64,000 nt of DNA, from assembly GCA_002794465.1 (NCBI GenBank), contig MTSL01000208.1:62001-126000 (forward strand), written 5' to 3'. This DNA comes from Paramicrosporidium saccamoebae. Its lineage: Eukaryota > Rozellomycota. Below, piece by piece: positions 30,340 to 38,918 of this stretch. A program made the translations under genes and the position numbers. Positions within the stretch are counted from its first letter, which is position 1. Each line of letters opens with the position of its first letter. Under the pieces are notes generated by a model. It searched no databases. It saw nothing but the letters and a program-made list of their open reading frames with translations, and was not told the origin of the DNA.

Positions 30340-33042
30340 TTATGCCGGCTGTTTAGAACGATCCCCTGAATTTTTTTGGGAAATATGCATTAAGAAGATC
30401 ACAGTAAAGCAAACAACACAAGAAAGAGCCTGCATCATAAATCGCGGCGTAAACATTTTCCAAAGCATTAAATGTCGAAGCAACACTGCTGAGCTGACCG
30501 CCGAAGAGACTAGTGGCGCTAGGTGGAACCAAATGTATGCGCTATAAGTATCCATCGCGTTCTTGGGCTTTTTCTCAGCGTGTATTGAAATGGCAATTGC
30601 TGCAAGTGCTGGTCCTCCGAATGTATTTAGACCCATCAAGGTCCCTGCAACCGCTTGGATTGTTGATCGGAAACCGATGAACGCGGCTTCCCATTGTAGA
30701 TTTGTGATAGTAGCCTGGTGTCCAGAGATGAAGAAAAGATGCATCCCAGCTAGATAGTAAAATAGGGCAACTACTGGAGAAGGACGGCCAGCAAATAGAG
30801 GAATGCCGAGACGGAGTAAAGCAAATCCTGCCACTACCAACACCCACCCACCAAATGGACGTAGAACCGTCCCCACTAGGGCGGCCACAGCGACAAAGAA
30901 GAGGGCAGAAGATTTTCGAAATAGAATGGCAGCAGTGGCGCAGAGGATGAACAGGGCACGCGGTACAATAATTTCCATCATTTGGTCCAATTCTCTCTCA
31001 GGTGCACCGCCTTCCAGGTCTCTCGTTTCCGATATCCAGGTCCAAACCCAGTGGGTTCCAAGAAGAGTCAGGATGCCGAAATACAGGAAATGGCCTACAA
31101 GAGACACTATTGATTCCCTCGCCTCTCCAAGACTGGCATGGCATCGTTTAAAGATCCAAAATAAGCCAACGATACCCATGGATAGTGAAAGCAAAACCTC
31201 AACTGACAATTGCCAAGGTTGAGACCGGTGTACTATGACTTGACAAAATGGAAACTGCTCCTCTCGACATGCGCCAGTGTAGGATGTTAGGCGGACTAAC
31301 AGCAGTGCAGTCAAGGTTCTTGAAAATCTTTTTCTGTTCATTGATCCCTCAAAGAAAGACACTAGTGCATCTTGAGCGATAACTGATGACAGCAGAAAGC
31401 GAACAACACTGTCCTCAAATGTAACATATGCAACTGACCCCAATGCCAAGGTGTGGAAGCTGGAAAGAGCTATGGCGAAAATGGATGAGAAACTAATACT
31501 ATTCCAAATGATAGGGATCAGCATGGCCACTACCGACACGATGGCCAAAGCCAACCCACCATAAATCAGCTTGAGATCGAAATCAGCCCAAATACGACGA
31601 CAATATTTCTGGGATGACAATAAGAAATCATAAAATGCAAAGAATGCCTCCTCTAGCTCTTCCTCAGACATTGCTTCCTTCTTGGCTACAAGTAGCTCGG
31701 CATACTGGAGTTTTTTATCCAGCGGCGCTAGACTGCTGGGATCAAAGTTTGACTCGCCCAGGTCTTGGCAGCGTTTCAAAAACCGAGCAATCTGGTAAGA
31801 ATTGATACGTGCAGCGTCGACCAGCTTCTTCAGATTACGGGAACGAGCATCCTGCATTGTACTGTATAGACCATGGTCAACGAGAATTTCTGGAATAATT
31901 GTGCCGACGTTTCCATATGGAATGGAAATCCCTGCCAGCAATGCAAATGTTGGAGTAAAGTCGATTTGGGACACAGAGCCTGATAAGACGGCCTTTTCGT
32001 TAGATTCGTCAAAGAAAAATGTTCCATCAAGGTTGAGCAGATCGCGTCTGGCAGTTTCAGCTCGGGTATTAAACGCTCTCCAAAAGAGACTGTCCTGTTC
32101 AACTCCAGATCCTTTCCCATATGTGAACAACACTGAGCCGACTTCTTTAGATGATATCCCACCATGATCACCGTTATCAGTCATTCCGTGATCACCCAGT
32201 ACTATCAGTGTCGTGTCATCTTTGAGTCCGTCGATGATTCTGCGCAGCACTTGGTCCATTTCGCCTAGTTTTTCTCCACAGGCGGGCATTTTCGGCCCAA
32301 ACTTGTGTCCACAATGATCAAATCCGAGAAAATGGGCAATTATAACGTCAAATTCATTCTTATCCAACGCAGGGAAAATGTGCTCTTTAATGCCGTTATC
32401 GACCGTATGGAGATCGAACAAGTGGAAACTGTGATAGCCAGCAATCTTTCCCTTGCTCTGCTCTTTAATGATGGGAAATAAACTAAGCCAAGTATCATCT
32501 CCATACATGTCCAGACGGGAATGCCTCTCTGTCTGAAGCAGTTGATGTACGAGGCTGTCTGCCCCCAAAGAGGATTCGGCGAAATTAGCTGCCATCTCCA
32601 CAAATGCCGGCAAACTACCTGCAGCAATACTTGATAATCTCTGAGTAGTTGCCGTCGGCGGGTCAGCCACAAAATGGAACAATTTAGCAGAGCCGTTTTG
32701 GACGAGCTCGTAAAGAATTTGCAATTTGTCAAACCAGGCGGCATCTTTTTCGATTCCAGGTTTGGAGGGAAGAGCAAAGTCAATACGTAGTGCATCTATG
32801 ACAACAATCACAAATCTTCTCCGCTTCACTGGCAACCAGCAAAAATCTTCCAGAGGACCAGCTGTTGAGAACAGCGGCATGACCGGCAAAGAGCCACATT
32901 CACTTCTATCCTCCACCAGACGACGCACATGAAGAAATCCTTTGGCAAATAGTAAAATTCCGATCACAGTCGCCACTATCAAAACTATTCCGAGAGTGGA
33001 ATGGTATTTCCGGTATGCAAAGCACAGCCTTGCAACAACCAT
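30340..33042 (-). CDS. GPI13: GPI ethanolamine-phosphate transferase 3 (GPI13/PIG-O)
   Basis: A single exon of 900 aa from ATG 33042; the open frame continues upstream only with TTG. One N-terminal membrane helix precedes a lumenal alkaline-phosphatase-fold domain (about 65-420): VIVVIDALRIDF (metal Asp), PPTATTQRLSSIAAGSLP (nucleophile Thr), AHFLGFDHCGHKFGP and VLGDHGMTDNGDHGG (metal ligands). The C-terminal half holds many membrane helices. Known reaction: adds ethanolamine phosphate to the third mannose of GPI anchors, the site later joined to protein. It is ER-located. The enzyme is essential for cell-surface GPI proteins. Confidence 0.93.
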   Translation of the reverse strand: MVVARLCFAYRKYHSTLGIVLIVATVIGILLFAKGFLHVRRLVEDRSECGSLPVMPLFSTAGPLEDFCWLPVKRRRFVIVVIDALRIDFALPSKPGIEKDAAWFDKLQILYELVQNGSAKLFHFVADPPTATTQRLSSIAAGSLPAFVEMAANFAESSLGADSLVHQLLQTERHSRLDMYGDDTWLSLFPIIKEQSKGKIAGYHSFHLFDLHTVDNGIKEHIFPALDKNEFDVIIAHFLGFDHCGHKFGPKMPACGEKLGEMDQVLRRIIDGLKDDTTLIVLGDHGMTDNGDHGGISSKEVGSVLFTYGKGSGVEQDSLFWRAFNTRAETARRDLLNLDGTFFFDESNEKAVLSGSVSQIDFTPTFALLAGISIPYGNVGTIIPEILVDHGLYSTMQDARSRNLKKLVDAARINSYQIARFLKRCQDLGESNFDPSSLAPLDKKLQYAELLVAKKEAMSEEELEEAFFAFYDFLLSSQKYCRRIWADFDLKLIYGGLALAIVSVVAMLIPIIWNSISFSSIFAIALSSFHTLALGSVAYVTFEDSVVRFLLSSVIAQDALVSFFEGSMNRKRFSRTLTALLLVRLTSYTGACREEQFPFCQVIVHRSQPWQLSVEVLLSLSMGIVGLFWIFKRCHASLGEARESIVSLVGHFLYFGILTLLGTHWVWTWISETRDLEGGAPERELDQMMEIIVPRALFILCATAAILFRKSSALFFVAVAALVGTVLRPFGGWVLVVAGFALLRLGIPLFAGRPSPVVALFYYLAGMHLFFISGHQATITNLQWEAAFIGFRSTIQAVAGTLMGLNTFGGPALAAIAISIHAEKKPKNAMDTYSAYIWFHLAPLVSSAVSSAVLLRHLMLWKMFTPRFMMQALSCVVCFTVIFLMHISQKNSGDRSKQPA

Positions 33043-33836
33043 GGCTCGAATTGATTGGGCGCCACCAAGTCTTATCGTGTGAAGTGGTGAATTGATTGGA
33101 GCGAGGTTTTCTGAAAATCGCAACGTTGGCAAAGACAGCCAAAGACGCCCAATATGTAACGCAAAAGATTGTTCTGATCACTTGTTCATGTAACGTGGGT
33201 GAAAAAGTCAAAAGGCACTCAATTATATCGACCAACGTGCTGATCCGATCACATATGAGCGAGATTGGTAATAAGCGAGTCTCCTCCCTCTCAACAAAGA
33301 GAGTAACCGTGATAAATTCTCCGCTACGCAATAATCGGACGATACGGAATGTAAAGAGTGGAACATTATCACAATAGCAGGTGTATTATTAGTGAAAAGG
33401 CTTAACAACATTACGCCAGCTAAGGTAAAGTGCCAACTTGTGATGTAGAGGACTGACTATGTGACGTAGAGGGTTGATTAGTTGGGTATTTGCGCGCTAG
33501 AGTGGATCGCTTTGCTGGGCATTTGAGGACAATGAGATTTGTATCCATACTATTCTAGGATTAGTAGTGAATAAGCCCCTCTTTCCGTCTCCTCCCGCCT
33601 GACAAAGTCCGTGGTATTGTTATCCCCGCTACGTGTCAGATTGTGGCCGCCTTTTAGTTGGCATTCAGTCTCGCCCATTACATGGTGCATATGAAAATTA
33701 ATATACTAGAGGCAATTATTACCGCCAGAAATTTGAATAAATACAAGAATGCTTATAGGTCCTTATGATGAGATGGCGATTGGGCAGTTTCCAGTTCCGC
33801 CATTGGTAAAGCTAGGCAGTAGTGTCGCAAGTCGCA
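33043..33836. other. intergenic region with a dispersed repeat
   Basis: 794 bp between the divergent GPI13 and VTI1 genes. It holds repeat copy 2 (33430-33655) and a CCAAT-type attgg at 33779, about 55 bp before VTI1. Open frames overlapping the GPI13 5' end look like shadows. Confidence 0.55.
33430..33655. repeat. dispersed repeat, copy 2
   Basis: It shares with 2770-3090 a left end (tgtgacgtagag..tgattag, 33460) and a right end (gcctgacaaagtccgtggta, 33598, followed by tatcccc-ctacg). There are also two local tgatgtagag/tgacgtagag units at 33439 and 33460. No coding frame or terminal inverted repeat was recognised. Confidence 0.6.
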
Positions 33837-34624
33837 ATGCCCGCAGCACTCTTGGACCATTATGAGAGGGAATACCGTGCCCTTTCGGTAGCATTATCTC
33901 AGAAACTAAGTGATTTTTCCAAGAAGAGTAACGTAGCCCCGAGACTTTTAATGTAGATAGATGAGTCCCCTCTCCGTACCCAAAGCCTACAGGATGACTT
34001 CAATTCTGCCAGGGAAATCGTACTGCAGGCTTATTGTTGCCATAAATATTAGTTGGACCAAATGGAGATTGAAGTTTTGTCTCTTGATGCTGGAAGCAGA
34101 CCATCGGCCTTGACCCAACTCAAGTCATTCCGTTCCGAGTTTGGAAAGTTAAAACAAGACTTTGTAAATGCCGTGCGTAATTCTCACTCGTAGGACAAGG
34201 CCACACGCAATGGGGGGCAAGAGGAGCGTGCTATGTTATTCTCTGGAACACCAGAAGACATGGAAGCTGGAATCTTTAGTCCCACTGATCGTTTATTGAA
34301 TGACTACGAAGGGCTTGATGCTTCTGGTCAGCGCCTGGACAGGACCCAGAGGATGGCGTTGGAGGCGGAGGAAATTGGAGCCAATGTCCTCGGTGACTTG
34401 AGGAGACAGCGCGAGCAGATTCAGCGAGCCTCGCGCGTTTTACATGAGACAGATAATGACCTCGACCATAGTAATCGCTTGCTCAAAGATATCCTCCGCA
34501 TGTACACTGTAAAACCTTACTTATATTCTTTAGAATGGCCGCTAACCGAGTGATCACGACCCTTGTCATTGGGCTGTTAGTAATCGCGATCCTTTTTGTT
34601 CTGTATCACAAACTCTTCCATTAG
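33837..34624 (+). CDS. VTI1: v-SNARE VTI1
   Basis: Exons are 33837-33932, 33957-34019, 34053-34163, 34194-34501 and 34534-34624; introns are 24, 33, 30 and 32 nt. The product is 222 aa. The N-terminal three-helix domain includes LDHYEREYRALSVAL and LDQMEIEV. The Qb SNARE motif runs about 130-190 (LDRTQRMALEAEEIGANVL...QREQIQRASRVLHETDNDLDHSNRLL), and the last exon gives MAANRVITTLVIGLLVIAILFVL, a C-terminal membrane anchor. Known role: fusion at Golgi, endosomes and vacuole. The family length (217-232 aa) is matched exactly only after splicing. Confidence 0.93.
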
Positions 34625-34715
34625 CCCAGCATAATAAACGATTGCATAATGGTCTTGAGCCCGATCGATTTCAACACAATGCTCATTGAGAAAAGGGAAA
34701 AAGAGGTTGGTTTAA

Positions 34716-35912
34716 ATGGGACGCCGAAGAGCAAGACTTGTTGTGTCGTCCGACTCTGAATTTGAAACTTTGGAAGCTCTCAAGGAAAATACTGAATGGT
34801 CTTTTGACTTTGATACTAAGAACATTCCCACAGAAAGAGCTCGGCCAGTCAGTGTTGCTGACCCGTACGAGCTCGTGTACTCTGGACACGAAAGGGTCAT
34901 TCAATTTGAAAGCCTAGTTTTGCATCGCAAAAAGATTGAGCAAGTCAGTGTTTGGTTTGAGCAATTCGCCAGCCGGGTACGTGCTGGTCAAGGGAGCGTT
35001 CTCCTTGTAACTGGTCCAACAGGCAGTGGAAAGACTGCACTAGTCCGTTCGTTATGCCACAGAGAATCAATATCGGTTATTGATGGGTATGAATATCAGA
35101 CACGTCAGAAATGTGTGAGGAAGAAGAGCACAATTCAAAATGCGGCATACCCCTCTCTAAAGCTTGTTCCTGACCAAGCCGATGGCCATCTTGACTCTGA
35201 GTCATCCTACGTGGCAGCACCTAGAGTGCTCCTAGTCGATGATTTACCAAACGAAGATGCTTCAGATTGCGTAGAAGATATTCTGTCCATTTACAATGCC
35301 AAAGGGCTACAGGTAATTTTTATCGTAACTGATCCGTGTTCCCAGCAAGGACTCTTGGACGATCTCCTAGTGAGGCGGATATCAAGGCTGCCACTGGTAG
35401 TTCACGTACAGTTCAATCCTGTTGCACCTTCATTTATCAAAAAGCTTCTCGGGGGTTCGGATTTTTGTCCCGCGTCCTCTATCGGAGACATAAGAGCAGC
35501 AATTATAGATTCAGTTTTTAATTCTGGCGGTCAGCGAGATTCCAGCTATGGAATTTTTCATGCGGTGGGCAAAATTTTGTATCCAAGAACTCGGAAGGAA
35601 CAAGTTGATGTTGCTGCTCTTACAGAGCACGATCGTACCCAATTCCATGCCTTTTTGCATGCCAACTATTTGAAATTCATTTCAAAATTCGAGCCATTAA
35701 CAGTCGTTAGCTCCGCATTTTCGTTAATCGATTCCGTCGACTGGAATATCAAGATGGACTATTTCTGGGAAGCGAGCTATTCCTCACTGCCTGAACTTGT
35801 CATTAGCGATATCATTAACCGGCAAAGTTCAAAGCCTCATAAAAAGGGCTTTCAGGCCATTGAGGGGCCTTTTCGGATGGTACAGGCCACAAATAAATCT
35901 TGCTGTTTATGA
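34716..35912 (+). CDS. RAD17: RAD17/Rad24 checkpoint clamp loader
   Basis: A single exon of 398 aa, shorter than the usual 600-680. Walker A GPTGSGKTALVRSL at about 103-116, Walker B VLLVDDLPNED at about 170, and the RAD17-specific SSYGIFHAVGKILYPRTR at about 285. The C-terminal third is divergent. Known role: AAA+ subunit that with RFC2-5 loads the 9-1-1 clamp at DNA damage. Together with CTF8 it gives two alternative clamp-loader components in this window. Confidence 0.88.
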   Translation: MGRRRARLVVSSDSEFETLEALKENTEWSFDFDTKNIPTERARPVSVADPYELVYSGHERVIQFESLVLHRKKIEQVSVWFEQFASRVRAGQGSVLLVTGPTGSGKTALVRSLCHRESISVIDGYEYQTRQKCVRKKSTIQNAAYPSLKLVPDQADGHLDSESSYVAAPRVLLVDDLPNEDASDCVEDILSIYNAKGLQVIFIVTDPCSQQGLLDDLLVRRISRLPLVVHVQFNPVAPSFIKKLLGGSDFCPASSIGDIRAAIIDSVFNSGGQRDSSYGIFHAVGKILYPRTRKEQVDVAALTEHDRTQFHAFLHANYLKFISKFEPLTVVSSAFSLIDSVDWNIKMDYFWEASYSSLPELVISDIINRQSSKPHKKGFQAIEGPFRMVQATNKSCCL

Positions 35913-35931
35913 GCAAAGGTGCTGTTGATGG

Positions 35932-36017
35932 GTGAGCTGTTTTGATCAAAGTGTATGGTTTCTTCATAGGTAGCCAAACTGGACTGTGGGATCGCTATCT
36001 GAGTTAGGCACACCAAC
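35932..36017. repeat. shared flank module, copy A
   Basis: ctgttgatg (35932), gtgggatcgctatctg (35986) and caccaac (36009) recur in the same order at 38123-38216. Both copies lie just past the 3' end of a minus-strand gene. Confidence 0.5.
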
Positions 36018-36054
36018 CAATCATAAGCGGATACTGTTTATGAAACTTTAATCA

Positions 36055-36932
36055 CTACATGTTCAGGACAGGCAGCTTTCCTAGCTCGAATAGGGCGTCA
36101 TCGACAGCCCTCTCGGATGTATCTGCGACATTGACAGCTTCAATCTGTCTGTTGACATCTTCAGCCCATTTGCTTTGCAATGCTAGCAAGGCCACGAGGG
36201 AAGGGTCTAAATAGGGGACCCGAAGATCAATGAGCTGAGGAATGCCGCTCAACATAGTCTCGTGGATCTCTTCATACGCTTCACGCGTTCTCTCCTCTTC
36301 AGACTCCAACTATGGTGTGAGAAAGGCCACTTATATGTACACGAGGAAGTTTTTCCGCGTCACTCAATGGTTTATCTGTAGCCCTTCGAACTTTGCTACG
36401 AGCAGCATCATAATCCAAAAGTTTCGCAGTCCTTCTTTTGGACAATTCCTCGCATTCGGGGAACAAAATGCCATAACGAGTGATCGGGTCTATTACAGCC
36501 GCACGGAATGCTTCGTCAAAGTCGTGTCTACCATGTGTGGCGAGCAGTTCGGTAATATCCTTGTACATTCGCGCCTGGCGGGCAGCAGGAGAGCCTTCAT
36601 CAAAGAGACTAGCCATACCAGCGGCTACTCGCTCTTGGCCCAGCGCTACTGCGCGAACAGAGTCCAAATAAGCCTTTGCTTCACGATGAAGCGTCTCTAC
36701 TTTTCCGCCTAAACTGCATCGTTATGAAGGAATCCCAATCTTGTACGATTTCAGTCGTCCATCATGGACTTCAAAGTCGGGGTCCAACTAACGTTAGCAA
36801 TTTCATCCTGAATACGGTTCGTTCGGCCATTCCAGTCTTCTGGAGAATACTAGTGCCTGCTCGATTGATATTTTTCTTGAGACTATCCCTAATACAAGTA
36901 AATTTGACAAAAAACTATACTAACCAATTCAT
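36055..36932 (-). CDS. RVS161: BAR-domain protein RVS161 (amphiphysin-like)
   Basis: Exons are 36925-36932, 36816-36888, 36747-36787, 36341-36713 and 36055-36309; introns are 36, 28, 33 and 31 nt. The product is 249 aa. The spliced start MNW-DSLKKNINRAGTSILQKTGMAERT follows yeast Rvs161 (MSWEGFKKAINRAG). Further: KVETLHREAKAYLDSVRAV, IDPITRYGILFPECEELSKRRTAKLLDYDAARSKVRR, DKPLSDAEKLPR and GIPQLIDLRVPYLDPSL. It is a BAR domain only, as in Rvs161. Known role: membrane curvature during endocytosis and cell polarity, usually with Rvs167, which is not seen here. Exon 1 has only 8 nt. Confidence 0.94.
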
Positions 36933-37064
36933 TCTGACAATGGGGCGCCACTGTAGTTTGCAGCAACAATTGATTTTCTTAACTCAAAAGGCGCTTTCCA
37001 GGCAGATCTTTGGCAAGCAACACATCATATATATAAGTTCATTTATTGCGATCAAAATTGCTGC

Positions 37065-37925
37065 TTAAGCTATTGGCATGATCGGCACGGCTTCAGTCAT
37101 TTTCTTCTGTTCATGTTTCAGCAATCTCTCTTCGCTAGTATTTGAGAATGAGTTCTCCCTGTCGCCATAGACTGGATCGTACCCCGTAATATAGCAGAAA
37201 GTGCCGTATGCGGTCAACGCTATCGCATAAAGGATTAAAGTAGTAACAAAGCCAAGGACGATGGATGCAAAAACTTTGGGCCAGAACTGATCCAGACGCA
37301 GTCTCTTGGCAATCTTGTTGAATAGTTTCTGAAAGTCAATCCCTTTCTTGGGGGGCTTTACAGGTTCACCTGGAATCTCACCATTTTTCTCGCGTTGAAT
37401 TTGGATTGACTTGAGAAGAGGAGATCCGGGCTTGGGCTTTACAACCATGTCTGTAAAGTAAAGGCGTCTTAAACGTCCACTATCCAATGAATAGAGCGCG
37501 TTGTGCATGTTGGCAGTGTATCCCTTGGCCACGTTATGCTCATCAACCACGACACGTTCATTAACACGGATGACTTCAAAGTAAATCTTCTTGTTGAGGT
37601 CCTTTGACTTCTCAGAGTCTTTTAGTTTCTTGAGCACCTCGTCCAGCTTCTTAGGGTCTCCTGACTTTTCAAGCTTCTTAGGATCTTCTGATTTCTCAAG
37701 CTTCTTAGGGTCTTTCGATTTCTCAGGCTTCTTAGAGTCTTTCGATTTCTCGAGTCCCTTAGAGTCCTTATCTTCATGAGTGACTTTTTGAAGAACATCA
37801 TGGAAGGTGGGAGGGGCCTTGGCGAATTCTTTAACTTCAGCAAGATGCTCCTTGGAGACCTCAAGATCCGACTTGGCAACGACAAGAGAAGCAAAGGCAA
37901 CGACTAGGAGAGTGGCGACTTGCAT
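37065..37925 (-). CDS. secreted/single-pass membrane protein with Lys-rich repeats, unknown
   Basis: A single exon of 286 aa. Signal peptide MQVATLLVVAFASLVVAKS. Residues about 55-95 are a 9-residue repeat (KKLEKSEDP and variants, four units). A folded-looking segment follows (KKIYFEVIRVNERVVVDEHNVAKGYTANMHNALYSLD), then a basic region, one membrane helix (about 225-250, VFASIVLGFVTTLILYAIAL) and a short cytosolic tail. No family recognised. The neighbour at 38224 has the same plan (signal peptide, low-complexity part, one membrane helix, short tail) and a similar downstream sequence, so the two may be distant paralogues or co-regulated. CCAAT boxes at 38003, 38055 and 38081. Confidence 0.75.
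   Translation of the reverse strand: MQVATLLVVAFASLVVAKSDLEVSKEHLAEVKEFAKAPPTFHDVLQKVTHEDKDSKGLEKSKDSKKPEKSKDPKKLEKSEDPKKLEKSGDPKKLDEVLKKLKDSEKSKDLNKKIYFEVIRVNERVVVDEHNVAKGYTANMHNALYSLDSGRLRRLYFTDMVVKPKPGSPLLKSIQIQREKNGEIPGEPVKPPKKGIDFQKLFNKIAKRLRLDQFWPKVFASIVLGFVTTLILYAIALTAYGTFCYITGYDPVYGDRENSFSNTSEERLLKHEQKKMTEAVPIMPIA
37645..37752 (-). repeat. 27-bp tandem repeat coding for KKLEKS(E/G)DP units
   Basis: Four units of 27 bp (agcttcttagg-tct-c-ga--tctca on the + strand) encode the Lys-rich repeat of the secreted protein at 37065. Confidence 0.85.
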
Positions 37926-38122
37926 TGTAGGTTGTCTGGAGGATGCACTGGCATGTCTGTTCTTATAGAAATCCTCACGCGGTAGCAGGATTATTCACGT
38001 TGATTGGTAAAAGTTGACACTAGCGAAGCATTCTCGAACTTGAATGAAGTCGCACCAATCAGGTGCCAACGACTCGGCGTCCAATCACCGAGGAAGTTAA
38101 TATGATTTGTAGTAAAAAGGCC

Positions 38123-38216
38123 CTGTTGATGAGCGTATAGGTCTCATTAAAGTAGGTGACATATTGGCAGCCATCCTTAATACGAGTGGGATCGCTATCT
38201 GGGTCGAGTTCACCAA
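38123..38216. repeat. shared flank module, copy B
   Basis: Matches copy A (35932-36017): ctgttgatg, gtgggatcgctatctg (38186), caccaac (38210). It ends 8 bp from the 3' end of the gene at 38224. Confidence 0.5.
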
Positions 38217-38223
38217 CAATGAT

Positions 38224-38790
38224 TTATTTTTTTGGCGTTAACGCTGGCAAGTGGTATGATACAGGCTTGCCTCCGGGGCGACTAATTTTGTCTTTGCCTT
38301 TTTCAAGAATCTCGGATCCCTTTGGCATCTCGGCGAACTTTACTTTTGTCGCTGGACCGGGCAAAATCTCGTCCCGGCTGACGCTAAAGTATCCCCTTCC
38401 CGACTCGTTCATCGCCTTGTAAATCACCCAAGCTGTAAGATATCCCATGTATACTGCAAGTAAGGTGACAGCCACTGTGGCGGCGATAATTGTCGATGGT
38501 GGATATGCCTTTGGCTCTTTGGGCCCAGGTTTCGGGGTTGGCTCCGATGGCCGACTAGGATCTAGTTCCACTGGTGGTTCCGTGCTTGGCTCGTCATCGC
38601 GTTCATCGGAGATGCTGCGTCCGATGATACTAGGACCCTTTGTCGAAGCAAATGCAAGCGTGTCTTGCAATGCTTCAAGAGTCTCCATTGCTGCCTTTTC
38701 AGCGATTATTTTTTCATCAGAAACCGGGAAACTTGATCCGTGCTGACTAAAAATTACAGCAATCGACAGGATTATGACAAGCAATCTCAT
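38224..38790 (-). CDS. secreted/single-pass membrane protein, unknown
   Basis: A single exon of 188 aa. Signal peptide MRLLVIILSIAVIFSQHGSS. An acidic, then Pro/Glu/Ser-rich, outer part (EPSTEPPVELDPSRPSEPTP) leads to one membrane helix (about 100-125, STIIAATVAVTLLAVYMGYL) and a basic tail of about 60 residues. No cysteines, no known domain. It lies between a similar protein (37065) and HSP110 on the same strand. Confidence 0.7.
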   Translation of the reverse strand: MRLLVIILSIAVIFSQHGSSFPVSDEKIIAEKAAMETLEALQDTLAFASTKGPSIIGRSISDERDDEPSTEPPVELDPSRPSEPTPKPGPKEPKAYPPSTIIAATVAVTLLAVYMGYLTAWVIYKAMNESGRGYFSVSRDEILPGPATKVKFAEMPKGSEILEKGKDKISRPGGKPVSYHLPALTPKK

Positions 38791-38918
38791 TTCTTCGATC
38801 TAGGCGCAGAGCAATTCGATAGTTAAGGGGATGTTTCACAAGGTATCTATTTTTAGGAACAATACGTTTTATATATTCAATGATCTACCAAAGAGGAACA
38901 GATGGACAGCCAATCAGC

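Noticed and set aside
33096-33377. 93-aa plus-strand frame and 141-aa minus-strand frame overlapping the GPI13 5' end
   Set aside because: No recognisable domain, overlap with each other and with GPI13 coding sequence; probable shadows.
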